A stretch of 64,000 nt of DNA. Origin: Saxidomus purpurata (lineage: Eukaryota > Mollusca > Bivalvia > Venerida > Veneridae). Location of the stretch: positions 12,538,561 through 12,602,560 of the forward strand of contig JAFMSR010000017.1 in assembly GCA_022818135.1 (NCBI GenBank). The letters are read 5' to 3'. Below the pieces are notes generated by a model. That model did not search any database and was not told the DNA's origin. It saw nothing but the letters and a program-made list of their open reading frames with translations. This document shows, piece by piece, positions 23,700 to 35,800 of the stretch. The stretch's first letter is position 1. Each line of letters begins with the position of its first letter. The translations under genes and the position numbers were made by a program.

Positions 23700-24680
23700 A
23701 AACAGTCGATGAATATTTACTCTAATGACATTTAGATAACAGAATTTTATAATTTTGTAGCTGTAACAAAATACCGTTACAACAAAAAAAGAGAAGTAAT
23801 TGTTTCTAAAATAACACTGCTATGTTCGGCTCACGTAAAGGCTCCTATGAGACCTTTAGAAAAATGTTTGTGTTCAACAGTTTAAATATATATGTAATAC
23901 ATGTAATCATACTAGCATCCAATAGCTGACACAGTCATTTCAATACCGCTTCTTGAGCGCTTAGCTTGAATGTATGTTATTAATATGTTATAATATGTAT
24001 TCAACCCCATTTGTAATGAATTCATACAAGCATGTGTAACATGTAAGTATTAGCAAGTTCACCAGGGGAGAAATCCCACGGTCGCTCGGGTCTATAAATA
24101 TTCAAAAACAAAACACAAAAATGTTTTTCTTGTAAGGGAATACCTTACATCTAGCTGATAATTCTAACAAAAAGATCATAATGGGCTAAATGTACGTACA
24201 ACAAGAAATAAAACAATTTTACCGAAGAACAAGTATGTATTGCAACATGTCTGTTTTGTTCACAAAATAGCAATATCACAACATTTAATTGTTAATCACT
24301 ATCCACCAAATATTGTAAAACAGTTTAACTGCGATACAACGTTTCCTATTTGTATTTACTGTAATTTCCCCTGATATTGTGTGGTTTGGTGTTAATTATT
24401 TCAATTAATGTATGAATTACATGCTATTCAAACATGTACCAAATTTAACCGTTTTGCCTCATTGCTCAATAAAACAAACCAGGTACCAGAAATACATGTC
24501 TGGACATAAGCTACATACCTGGACCCATTGTTTGGTAGATGTGATCCCCGTGACTATCGTAATGAATATACATGATGCATGACTTGACACTTTCTGTATG
24601 TAAATACAATTACAGTTGATTGTTGAAATAAACAGTTTCATCATGAACGTTTTATATCGCAAGGTCACACAGTATAAAAA
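23700..24680. other. No gene seen
   Basis: AT-rich sequence without a supported feature. Confidence 0.4.
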
Positions 24681-24682
24681 AA

Positions 24683-24785
24683 CGGAAGTTTACATTAATG
24701 CAACACGCCTATAAAAACGACTATAAAACGGAAGTTTACATTAATGCAACACGCCTATAAAAACGACTATAAAACGGAAGTTTTC
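24683..24785. repeat. 46-bp tandem repeat, just over 2 units
   Basis: CGGAAGTTTACATTAATGCA then ACACGCCTATAAAAACGACT repeats with starts at 24683, 24729 and a partial third at 24775. The first two units are almost identical, so this is a recent local duplication. Confidence 0.92.
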
Positions 24786-24799
24786 ATCAATGTTTTGTG

Positions 24800-24890
24800 C
24801 CTTCCTTGGCTTCGATTCCATTAACTCAGAAAATAACAACCGGTTAATAAACTCTTACTGGTTAACTGTCTAGACACCTCATCATATTTA
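24800..24890. repeat. Segmental duplication block C, copy 1
   Basis: TTGGCTTCGATTCCATTAAC, AACCGGTT, ATAAACTCT and GTCTAGACAC match about 31855-31960 in the same order. Confidence 0.6.
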
Positions 24891-26929
24891 ATCTATATAA
24901 ACATTAAACACTAGGAGCACCGTCCATTTGCGCTGACCATTATATAAGTATACCAAATAAAACAAAGTAACAGCAGTTTACACAAGGACAAACTGGACAT
25001 ATCAGCAAAGCTCTTGCTCCCTTCTCCGTGAATAAACTGGTTTTCTTGCTAGGAAAAAGAACTTATTTATACTTTTGTACTTTAACTTCGAATAAAACGA
25101 GTGGTTTAGAGTAAACAACCAAAGAAAGCGCTCATTTTGACAATGAAAAAGTTTAAACGCCTAAATTATACTAAATGTAATCACAATAAACATGATTAAA
25201 ATTTTATCAAGACATTACCCAGGTTTCTCTAACGACAGCATTGACTTTTAACTATGGGTATATAAATTTAAACCAGCCACTATATTTCACAAATAGCAAT
25301 ATAACTTAAGTACCGGCTGCATATTATATAGTTAATTCTAAATAACCTTGCAGCTAAAACGAATCCTATCTTTTCACACCAGACACTAGGCATATAAGCA
25401 TACGGTAACCACTATTTAACTAGCTTTTTCAGTTTACTTTAATTTATTTCTTAGCTGATTTCTTGCGAGATGAATATCAAATGTATAGTTAAAAGTATAA
25501 TATTTTGCAGACACTGTAGGTACGGTATATCAGTTGAGACGTTACAAGACAGCATGTTTTTGACATGTAGCACGTAAACGTGTAAATTTAAAGTCTTCAC
25601 ACCGTTAAAAGGTCTTGATAAGTTTTTAGTTTTTGTGGGTAGCTGACAACCCAAGAGCGCCAGACCCTATAAAAGACGATCACATCTAGTTTTAATACAT
25701 TTTTATGAATGACAAATATTCCGTTTAGCATATATTGTTTGTGGTGTAGTTTCTTTTCTGTAAGTACTGTTACAGAAGTTCTCGGGATATTATAATACTT
25801 TTAGCTAGAGGTTTGGATTTACAAACATGTAACATGCACGTTCTGCTCCTTCTCATGTAACCTCTTAAAGTCAACCAGGTCTGAAGTTTCAGCTTGTTTG
25901 TAATACAACAGTTAGTTGTGAGGAAAGCATATGAGTCATTCTATTGTTGTATTTTCAGCTGCCGACAAAACCTTATCAATTATACCGTTCTAAACCTAAA
26001 TATATACGTTACGTAAAAACTAATTCCTCTATAATGTTCAAAGAATCTCTGTACAAACGTACAGCCGACTGCATCAATGTGACGACATACCATTGACTTC
26101 AGCCTTGTTTATTTAATGCAGTTATAAGTGTGATCTATAACTGCCTGTTCTTCGTTTAACAGAATGGATCAGATAAAAAAAGATTGGTCCTTCTACTCTT
26201 TGAGTTTGACTCATTCTGAAAAGAGCCTCAAGAGTTTCATGTTAAGGTTTACTTTAATTGAACAATAGACAAATGCTATAGTTTTATCAAGAAACTTTTG
26301 CAATCATGTTGCTAACATGTATACATATTAATATATTCTTAAAAACCCATAGGGGAAAAGAAATTACAATTCATCTTTTAGTTATCAAGAGAAATTAGCT
26401 GTTTGTTTATAAGCAGTTTCTACATAATCTAGATTAAGAAGCCCATCTCTCAAAGCAACGCTACAGTTAACAAAAAGAAATGGCTGCATAGAAAAAGCCG
26501 CTGACTCACTTGCTTACATTTACGTACCTGTGAGCTATAGTGTAGAAAATAGTTTGACCAAACGTTCGTTCAGCAACCTAGCTAAAGAATCTCCAGCTTT
26601 GTATTTTGAAGGTATTGTCCGGTATTGGTACTGTAAATTTGTATATTTTGCAAATTTGGATTAATTCATGCCATGGTAAAGCATCTGCCTTTTGATGTAT
26701 ATGACCGAACTTTCTGTTGTAAACACTAAAACTCGGATTTCGTTTTTGTTCACAAAGGTTTTGCTGCACCGCTAAACCAAACTTATCAGTCGTCAATTAG
26801 CAAAAAGTGTACATACATGTATGTGTAAAGTTTATTTTTATTCAATTTAATATTATTTGAAAAGTGTAAGTTAGTAGATCTGTATAAACCTTACACATAC
26901 ATTTATTTAGCTGTAATCAGTGGCACGGA
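24891..26929. other. No gene seen
   Basis: Unclassified AT-rich DNA between duplicated blocks C and D. The 72-codon minus-strand frame at 26578-26796 has a protein-like composition but no recognisable motif, and I see no match for it near the block D copy, so it is not called. Confidence 0.35.
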
Positions 26930-27140
26930 GCAACTTGAGAAAATCCCATATTCCCTAGATTGGACTGGGTATGAACACTTTCAGACAAGAGCGTAACATA
27001 ATTTGTCGCAAAGCAAGGTGCTGGCATAAAATATTAATCCAATTTCTCTCTAAATGTGAGAAAGTTTTGAATTTCCTTGTATGGATTACAAGTTAAATCT
27101 ATTTATCAGCGTCAGAAGCATCTTTTTATCATCTACAGAA
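26930..27140. repeat. Segmental duplication block D, copy 1
   Basis: ATTCCCTAG, GTATGAACA, CAAGAGCGTAA, AATCCAATTTCTCT, TTTGTATG-like sequence and CACAAGTTAAATCTA-like sequence match about 32980-33190 in order. No open frame is shared. Confidence 0.7.
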
Positions 27141-28344
27141 ACTCCAGAAACTTAGTCCAAGTGCCATTGACAAATAATTAATTATGTAAACCTTCTGTGA
27201 AATACGCATGGCAAATGGTACAATTTCATTCCTTACCTATAATGCCATATGTTTATTACGACTGCTGGAAGGAAAATGCATCTTGTCTTCCACTTCAACC
27301 ATGTTTCTTGGAAAATATAGTTATTGAAAATATATTTGCATTTTATTTGTTTTGTAAGTGGACTATAAACTAGAAGTCCTTCAAATATTTTATATTACGT
27401 AGACCTCTATATCTAACAATGATGCTTGACTTGAACAATTTGGTTTCGAAAAAAATAGATGTTAGAACGAATACTTACATTTCTGATTTATATATCACAC
27501 AATAGTGAAACAGGACAGATGAAGACTGACAACAAACACCTGTTCACGGTATTTCATATGATATTTAGCCCAAGAACCATAAGTTAAATATACAAAATAT
27601 AGTAAATAAAACAAAAAGGTCTGACTGTATAAAGTTCCTAACTGTCTATTAGTAAGCTCCTCACTACTTAAGAATTAATTAATGTGTCCCTGTATTTTGT
27701 CACTAAATAAAATAAAAACAGGAATTCGAATGCGTATAAATAAATCACGAGTGCATAGCGCGAGTAATTTGATTTTTTTACCTTTAGACGACTGACTGTA
27801 TTTCGTTTAACATTACAATATTTACACATATTTATTATTTCGATTCTAAACGTCATTTTCTTTAGAAACTGTCCCGAACTATATTCAACATGCAGAGCTA
27901 CATCATTGTAACTTTAAAACGCGAAATGCAATTGGACGCGATTGTTAACATACGTCACCTCATTACGTCCTTTCGCGACACGTCGTCCTTGGATAAACGT
28001 GTTGTGTTTTATCGTAAAATAAAAAAAAACAACCTTTTCTCTAGGAAACACAGCCACTCGTGTTAGAATTTGGACTGAAATGAAGTAAAACGACGTAGAT
28101 CGTTGTCATTCTTGCTTTGCATTAAGATAAATGCACAGTTATTACTGACAATGTTTATTACAATACAAAACTCAATGTATTGTGTATAAACTGTATTCTG
28201 GAAGAAGTTTGTGATGTGATTACGTTAATTTTAAATATTTCTACATAGGATTCGCAGAAAAATGGTATGTTCTTAATTTTCAAGCGATTATCCGATGATA
28301 ATGAGATGATTTAAACATTATGCTAAGACTACTTCGTCAAATAA
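27141..28344. other. No gene seen
   Basis: AT-rich sequence. Around 27880-28010 there is a locally GC-richer patch with TACGTCACCTCATTACGTCC and TTTCGCGACACGTCG, including TGACG/CGTCA-type motifs. It could be regulatory, but no transcript is evident. Confidence 0.35.
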
Positions 28345-28680
28345 ATAGAGGATTTTGTTTGTTTTGATTGGATATGGAATAAATCTCACCGCGAAGTGAT
28401 ACAATTGTAATATTTTCACGAGCGCAAAGCGCAAGTTAAAATGTGAAAATTGTATCACTTTGAGTTTTGATATTTTCAATATCCACTCAAAACACACAAA
28501 TTTTGTTTTTATTTTATGCTAACTATTAGTACAAAAGCAGAATTATGTATATGCACTACTTAAAAAAGTAGTTCCGGCAGACCTATATCACCCACACTGT
28601 GACTGATATGAAATCTATATCATCACTCTATATTTCACTGATATAACACAGTATTTCATTACTTAGCATAAAATAAAGAG
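28345..28680 (+). mobile_element. Palindromic element family B, copy 1
   Basis: The first half is a large imperfect hairpin. GTGATACAATTGTAATATTT and TCACGAGCGCAAAGCGC are followed by AAAATGTGAAAATTGTATCA. The second half has GTAGTTCCGGCAGACCTATA, then TCACCCACACTGTGACTGAT and further short ATATCA palindromes. The same sequence lies inverted at 56215-56535. No coding frame exists and no transposase is seen. Confidence 0.85.
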
Positions 28681-29269
28681 TTGCCATTGATGAACATTCA
28701 TTAATAAGTTCATGGAAACCTCGGTCTTGTTACTGATGCTCTGTACTGTTCCATTCACAGACCTTTCATTTTCATATATTCATATCAATTAAGAGGCAAT
28801 TTATGTCTTTTATTTGAACTGTAACAAGACGGTTCACTTCGAAAATATTGTTAAATGATATCAGTTGTCAAATAGAGGAAACCTACAGCAAATTTCAATA
28901 TTATTTATGTTTTAGTTGTGTTTTGTGTTGACAGCGTCCAGACAGACTGATACTTTTGTGTTATTTTGAAAGACAATAAATATCAAGTTAATATTATCGG
29001 CAATTGCAGTAGACATGTTTAGCACAATCAAATGTAATTTGGACATGTATCTAGTACACTTAAACTTACGTATTACTAATCACATTATTTACTTTTAAAA
29101 GCAGAACTTGTTGCAACAAACCATAATAACTGTTAACGCATACACTTTATTGAAAATAAAAACAAAAGAAAAATATGAAATATGAAATATGGGCAATTAA
29201 TAAGATCTGTTTGTTTGTTGTTTTTGTTTTCGTTTTTTTTTTCCAAAAAAATAAAATAATATACTGTTA
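28681..29269. other. No gene seen
   Basis: AT-rich sequence with no supported feature. Confidence 0.4.
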
Positions 29270-29530
29270 CCCATAATCTGAATGTTGAAATATAACACTA
29301 ACTGAAAAAGAATAAGTTCATGTTTTCTTCTGCTGTGTTTGTATGAAAGTTATGACATCGTAATTTCCATGGAAAGAAAGAATTCCGAAAGAAAACAAGA
29401 AATAGATTACTCTGTGTTTTGGTTACATATTACAATACCTTGTCTACATATGATTTGTGGTATGTTATATGTCAAATAGCGCCTTGTCAATATCAGTCTG
29501 TTCTGCCCTTAAATGACAGCAGTGTAGATA
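29270..29530. repeat. Segmental duplication block E, copy 1
   Basis: TACCCATAATCTGAA, GAAAACAAGAAATAGATTAC, TCTGTGTTTTGG, CTTGTCTACATATGATTTGT and TATGTCAAA recur in the same order at 34905-35180 and 39160-39400. Three diverged copies of about 250 bp are unusual for single-copy DNA. No intact shared frame is seen. Confidence 0.75.
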
Positions 29531-30594
29531 GAATGCTGTTGGTTGAATAGTAGTACTTGTAGCCGTGAAAAAATAAAATATGACAATTTCCGTCCTTTTT
29601 TTATTTCATTTAAAAAATGTACATTGTTTAAACCAAGTGGAAAGTATGTTAGTCATTAATGTAAACATCGTTTAACAGGTACATGTACATGTATAGCACT
29701 ACACATGAACAGTTTTGATAAAGTAAAGTTATGACACCACACTGAACATGTGAACATTAAGTCCTAGTTCATACCAGAATTACTCTGCTCCGACAGTTTC
29801 GCGTAAATACCTAATTCGGTAACATATTAAATGGTACAAAGTACTTCATGGCCCGCGTTGGTTGTTAAACTAAAATCACAAAAATGTACTACATTAACTG
29901 CTTGAATAAAACAGAAAAACCTTTAATTTCGCTAATATTTGTCGGTCAATAGCTATTTATATCTAATGTTTTCTCTTGTTAATTCCACCGACTGTAAATA
30001 GAATTTTGTATCTTGTATCTTGTATCTTGATATAAACTATGAGTTTTAATGCTGTTTTTATTTTCTCACGATTTGTTTATGCCGTCAAAGGTCCTATCTA
30101 TCCCCTTTGCCATCCGTCACGGGGCCTGTTTTGGTTCTAAAGTGTATTAATTTGGACCTGAAATGATCAAGATATTGGCATCCTCGGTACTTTTATAGGT
30201 AGTCTCTTTTTAAATTCATTGCTTAAAATTTCAAGTATGTATAGCAAATAATCTTAAAACAAAAAAGAAAACATAATGATTTACGTTAACGTTACACGGC
30301 GAATATGAAACTTCAAAATATAAACATTTATTGTTCTTTAATTTAATGTAATCAGCAGCATATTTTAGTCCTAATTGTAAATATCTATTAATCCGAGTTA
30401 TAAAAAGACATTGCTATGATAATAAGCAACATGCATACGCATCTCACTTGCATGGCCTATATCGCAGCTGGAGCATTGTGAAATTAGGCTATAATAGGGT
30501 TCAGTGAGCTCATTATAATTACCAACAGTAATTAATGTAATTAATACCGTTTAATGTTTCTAAAAATATATATAATTCAAACAATCCAATACAA
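29531..30594. other. No gene; short GTATCTT repeat
   Basis: AT-rich sequence. At about 30004-30030 TTTTGTATCTT is extended by three TTGTATC-type units. Such a tail could mark a degraded retroposon 3' end, but its body is not recognisable. Confidence 0.35.
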
Positions 30595-30870
30595 AGTGGT
30601 TTCCGAACTTTTTGACCTTTCGATCAAACAAAATTACTGCATAACAGTTTTCCCAGCCAGGTTAATGCGGCGTGAAATGTTTTTGAGATCAATCAGGAAA
30701 CTGTAAGTCTACGTTTCATTAGCGAACGTACCAGCAATGTACAAACCCTAATGGAATAAATTAAGAATATCGCATTTACCCACATTACATGTTATTTTAA
30801 GAATGAAGTGGTGACATGGATAAAGTATAACCAACTATGAAAATTACATTTGAACAGGAAAATATTATTT
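30595..30870. repeat. Segmental duplication block A, copy 2
   Basis: Contains GACCTTTCGATCAAACAAAA, GTTTTCCCAGC, TTAATGCGGCG, TTCATTAGCGAACG and ACATGTTA, in the same order as 21080-21350. Confidence 0.7.
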
Positions 30871-31854
30871 CATCTATGAAAAACCTGGCGGGTTCTAATT
30901 TATTTATTAATCTGAGCGGGTAAAATATCCACGTATACCCCATCAAAAACTAATTAACATATATTAGATACTATATACAGTGTTTCATTATTTGTACATA
31001 AATCACTGTAAAATCACTGTCCCTGGAATATATGCCGCCTATATCCTATCCCGAACTAATTAGCTAATTCCTTCTGTGGCACAAAAGGCTTTGGGTGCAG
31101 TATCTTTTCAATACGTATGGTTAATAATTGAGAAAATGGTATTATATTTGTGACTATCAACTGACTTGAGAAAAAAAAAGAACTAAATGGTAACAAAACT
31201 ACACAAGTGTCATTTGTTTACAGAACGTATCACAGTACTACAAGGATAAACTTTAATCTTTTTGATAACCAACCTCAGCTTAGTTTGGATATTTGTTCTG
31301 CGGCGTTGAGTGACGTTCACACTCCCATGTGAATACGATAGTTAATATTTGTCACCATTGAAAATGTACTTGTTCTCTAATTAGAAGAAGTCAAACTCCT
31401 TTGAGATTAAATAGCTTATAAATCAAGTTCATTATTGCTCGACCTTTTTATTTGCATGTTCTGCTACATATCTCGAACCAAGGCTGTCATTATTTCAGGC
31501 AGTGATACATTTAAGTACTTTCAGGCAAGACAACATTACTTTCAGGCAATAATACAATACTTTAGGCAAGAATACATTATTTTCGATATCAAAGTTGATG
31601 TGATGTTACGCGCACATTTCTGAACATTAGTGACACAGTTAAACTCATTACACTGCAGATAGTTCACAAATCATAAAATATGGCTAAATGTCTAGCAATG
31701 TACGAATGAATATGATGCCTAGTTTGTTGTTAAGCAGCACTGAATTGTTTGAATAAATAAATGACATTGTATTTCTTACTGAACAATCATACATTTATGA
31801 AACACAACAGCAGAATACTGACAGAAAACTTGTGTTAACGCCGTTTATTTTCAT
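30871..31854. other. No gene; weak third copy of block B
   Basis: AATCACTGTAAAATCACTG followed by GCCTATATCCTATCCC and AATTAGCTAATT at about 31000-31075 matches part of block B. The 62-codon plus-strand frame at 31435-31623 has no recognisable motif. A CAGGCA...TACTTTCAGGCAAGA motif repeats three or four times at 31497-31572. Confidence 0.4.
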
Positions 31855-31965
31855 GTTTGGCTTCGATTCCATTAACGTGTGAATAACTCTAACCGGTTCA
31901 TCTCTTTCGGTAGATAAACTCTGACTTTTTTAATTATCCTACAGTCTAGACACTTCTTCATTCTT
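31855..31965. repeat. Segmental duplication block C, copy 2
   Basis: TTGGCTTCGATTCCATTAAC, AACCGGTT, GATAAACTCT and CAGTCTAGACAC match 24800-24890 in order, with a small insertion here. Confidence 0.6.
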
Positions 31966-32979
31966 CATTTTAACAACACAGAAAATAGGCGGACAATCTG
32001 TAATGATACATGGTAGTTATAAGATGACAAACAGCAGTATACATGGGGAAAACTTGACACAGAAAAAATAGTGCGTCAGTTTTCACAACAGTTACCTAGT
32101 TCTAGCACAAACGATTCTTTGATTTGCACAATTCAGATAGTTTTTGTTTTGTTTTGCACCATACATAAACATCATGTGTGTCCATAATTATTTTAGATGT
32201 TGATGTACAATTAGAAAGCTCAATTATATCGTTCATTCATTATTTTTAGATTTGAATAAGATCCACCGTTCATTGCGATACGCCCTAGTATACATCGGTT
32301 AAAATAAACGTATAAGCAAGGATACATTGAGCAATGAAAAGTTACTACACATATTCCCTTTCATATGCATCATATGAAGATGACAAGTCAAAATGAAATA
32401 AGAAACCTATTGCCTGACATTCTCATGTCGTAAACATAGGCAAAATAAACTTGAATTTCCGTTTAATGTAACTAAGTTAAATTCTTCGTAATCGTATATC
32501 TGCAAAACTAAAATTCAAACATAGATTTAAATTCAAATCCCATAAAATACGTATTTTGGCCTGGATTTGAAACACAGTTTCTGTTTTCTTGTAGCATATT
32601 TCTAGAATTAAAATCTCCGCTATTCTGCCCGTTGAAGTCGCTCAACAGAGAAAAGTTAAATTAAATAAAGTATTGACTATAATTGATGATACCAACACTC
32701 AAGTTTCTTGTTTATAAAGAAACTGTAATAGATAAAACAATGTTGATTCTTGGCATCAAGATGAAAGCAATTTACACTGGTGTTATCGTTAGTGAATATA
32801 TAAACAATTAAACATGTACTCGGCATTCTCCCTTTGTACTTTTTGGCGAAAACTGACAAAGAAACAAACATTTTTCTCTTTTCCAAAGCCTTTAAATAAA
32901 CAGTACATTTGTAATTTTGTGAAATTAAAGTCATGTGCAGTTTCTTTAAATGGCCGTAAACATTGACACTGCACAATGT
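31966..32979. other. No gene seen
   Basis: AT-rich sequence. The overlapping 99- and 61-codon minus-strand frames at 32677-32976 show no motif and no conservation with the paralogous region near 26.7 kb. Confidence 0.35.
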
Positions 32980-33190
32980 TAAGAAAGTCTCGTATTCCCT
33001 AGTGTCATCTATAAAATATTAGATAAAGTATGAACATATGCAACCAAGAGCGTAATTTAACATTTTCGCGATGGAAGACACAGTCGGAACAATTCTAATC
33101 CAGTTTCTCTTGAAATTGGATAGAATTGCGTGTGTCTTTTTGTATGAATCACAAGTTAAATCTAATTATAGGTGTCAGCAGAGGCTATCT
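32980..33190. repeat. Segmental duplication block D, copy 2
   Basis: TCGTATTCCCTAG, GTATGAACAT, CAAGAGCGTAAT, AATCCAGTTTCTCT and TCACAAGTTAAATCTA match block D copy 1 in order. Confidence 0.7.
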
Positions 33191-33810
33191 AAAAAATAAA
33201 GACAATGAAGATGGACATTTAAGGGTAACTTTCGGGAAACACAGGGATTTATAACTATTCAACTCTTTCTACTTCTTCTTTTGCTGCCTTAATGTGATCA
33301 TATCTTCTTATCATGTGAAGAGGAAGTGTGTGGGTCTTCGTTTTCTAAGTACTTTAATAAGTAGATTCGCTTGAAAATTGTAGAATACGCGGCGAAAGGA
33401 AAAAGAACTTACACCAAAATTTGATATCAGTCCAATTGCAATAGCCTTTCTGTTGAGTAAATGTTGAACGTGTTTCGTCCCGACTGTTTCCAGAGAGACT
33501 TACAGTATTACTATGCAAGTTATGTACATGTAACCGGCTACTTTACTGGTACTTGTACCGACTGTTTGCTAGGGGATTTAACACCTTTTTAGGTTATTTG
33601 GACACATAATGGTTTCTAGAGACAAGGATAAGATGCTTGTTGTAAAAAATCAACTATGAAAAAATGTCTCCAATATATCTCAAAAAGTACTAATGGTTAT
33701 GAGCTGCTTCCCCTATTAGAAATTGCGACTGGTTATAAAAACGTTATCACGTTAATAGACAAAATATAAAACTGAAGTTCTACAGTATATATTTATTCAA
33801 AGACATTTAA

Positions 33811-34395
33811 AACAAGAGGGCCAAGATGGCCCTATATCGCTCACCTTGGTACAAGTCCACTTGCCAGGTGGAAGATCACTAGATAATGTTATATACAATA
33901 GGTTTTCCTATATACGTCTTTGTAAAACAAGTGACCCCCTCCCCCCCCCCCCGGGCAAGGTCAATTTTGACCCCAGGGGCATAATTTGAACAAACGCTAC
34001 ATGCCAAATATCTAAGCTCTAGGCCTTGTGGTTTCAGAGAAGAAGATTTTTAAAGTTTTTCCTATATAAAGCCTATGCAATACTAAGTCCCCCGCGCCGG
34101 CTTCAATTTTGACCCGGGGGTCATAAATTGAACAAACTTGGTAGAGGTCCACTTGACAATGCTACATGCCAAATTTAAAGTTTTTCCTATTTGTTGCCAT
34201 AGCTACCAGAGTTCTGCATGGAATGGAATTCTTTGAACAATTTTGGTAGAGCTTCATGCAAGGAACATTCCGCTAATTTTTCAACATTGGCCTAGTGGTT
34301 TCAGAGGAGATGTCATTTGAATCAAAATGTTGACGGACGACGGACAATCATCAATTAGAAAAGCTCACCCTGGCGTAGCCAGGTGAGCTAAAAAC
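33811..34395 (+). mobile_element. Bivalve-type interspersed element ending GGTGAGCT
   Basis: The left end AGAGGGCCAAGATGGCCCTA forms a short hairpin and is followed by TATCGCTCACC. The right end AGCTCACCCTGGCG-TA-GCCAGGTGAGCT is a second hairpin. Inside, TTTTGACCCCAGGGGCATAA, TTTGAACAA and GGTTTCAGAG motifs recur more than once, with a run of about 13 C near 33940. Elements with these ends are, to my knowledge, abundant in bivalve genomes. A second, broken copy is at 44340-45720. The hairpin plus CTAA right end is compatible with a Helitron-like terminus, which is only a suggestion. Confidence 0.7.
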
Positions 34396-34904
34396 AAACT
34401 AACATGGCCGAGGTTGACAAATGAAAGATTTATTTAATAACATGTTAACTTTATAAATCATTAAGTATCATCAATCCAAGTAAATGCAAGGCTAGACTCT
34501 CGAAGAACTTCACATAGAATGAAAGCTAACAAACAGACAAACACAAAACTGAACCGGATATAAATAGAACAAAAATGAAATACTAGACAAAACTCAATTT
34601 CGTGCATAGATCACTAAAGTGAAAATGTAAAAAGTGGTTCAAGATTTAGACAAGGCAATATTACAATACTATCAAAACATGACAACTAAAACAAGCGTGT
34701 TATATAAAGCAACAAAGTGTTAAGAATAAACTCTTGAAAATGCATAAAACACATAAAATGTTATACTTTAAATAGTCAGAAAATATAAAATGATATTAGG
34801 CAATATGTTGCATACTGTTATCAAGCATGTTTCTAAGCAGCAGAGTGTTAAACATTAACTCTTGAAAATGTATGAAACACACAAAATGTTAGGCAAAATG
34901 TTGC
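34396..34904. repeat. Unclassified DNA with a local duplication
   Basis: GTGTTAAGAATAAACTCTTG and AAAATGCATAAAACACATAA near 34718-34758 are repeated as GTGTTAAACATTAACTCTTG and AAAATGTATGAAACACACAA near 34846-34886. The units are about 130 bp and diverged. No gene is seen. Confidence 0.6.
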
Positions 34905-35190
34905 TTACTGTTACCAATAATCTGAAAACTGAAGATTTAAATAACCGGAAAAGACTCGGATAAATTATAAGTCTGCTATATTTATGTGAAAATTATGACA
35001 TCATATATCCCTGGGAAAGCAAGAAACACAAAAGAAAACAAGAAATAAATTACTCTGTATTATGGGTACATATTGTAATGTCTTGTCTACCTATGATTTG
35101 TTGTGTGATATATGTCAAACAGCACCTTGCTATTGTAAGACTATGTTCTGGTCTCAAGGGACAGTGTAAATTGATCTACCTCGGTATTAA
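34905..35190. repeat. Segmental duplication block E, copy 2
   Basis: ACCAATAATCTGAAAACTGA, TTATGTGAAAATTATGACAT, CCCTGGGAAA, GAAAACAAGAAATAAATTAC and CTTGTCTACCTATGATTTGT correspond to block E copies at 29270 and 39160. Confidence 0.75.
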
Positions 35191-35514
35191 ATCAACACTA
35201 GAAGCTGGAAAACAACAGTTGGGAAATATCCTCCCTCACTTTATGAACGCATTATAAAGTCGTCAATACTGTCGGTATTATACAGTTAATAAGTACTTGC
35301 AGGGAAGTAAATGTCGAAAAGCTACTTAAGATGTATGAATAAAAAACATTGTCAGTCAAAAATTATTCTGAGAAAAACATAAATAGAAATTGCTTTTCTT
35401 CATTTCATTCTTGTCGCTGTCAAACATAGTTCAGACTACGCGTCAGCTGCTATACCTATTGTTACTGATTTCTGCCATTCCGCTCTGGCGTTTTTGGCGC
35501 GTCTAAGGGCCCCA

Positions 35515-35800
35515 ACACGCCTAAACGACAAGTAAAGCCCGCCAATACGACAAGTGACATATTTGCGCCAACACGCCAGAACGACAAGTAAAGCCAGCCA
35601 ATACGACAAGTGACGTATTTGCGCCAACACGCCAGAACGACAAGTAAAGCCCGCCAATACGACAAGTGACATATTTGCGCCAACACGCCAGAACGACAAG
35701 TAAAGCCCGCCAATACGACAAGTGACATATTTGCGCCAACACGCCAGAACGACAAGTAAAGCGCGCCAGTACGACAAGTGACATATTTGCGCCAACGACA
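35515..35800. repeat. 56-bp GC-richer satellite, about 5 units
   Basis: The unit is TTTGCGCCAACACGCCAGAA, CGACAAGTAAAGCCCGCCAA, TACGACAAGTGACATA. Within it CGACAAGT occurs twice, so it may itself be an ancient half-unit duplication. Since 56 is not a multiple of three, the reading frame shifts at every unit. Three overlapping minus-strand frames of 97-132 codons stay open only because the unit lacks stops on that strand. They are not credible genes. GC content is well above the surroundings. Confidence 0.93.
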
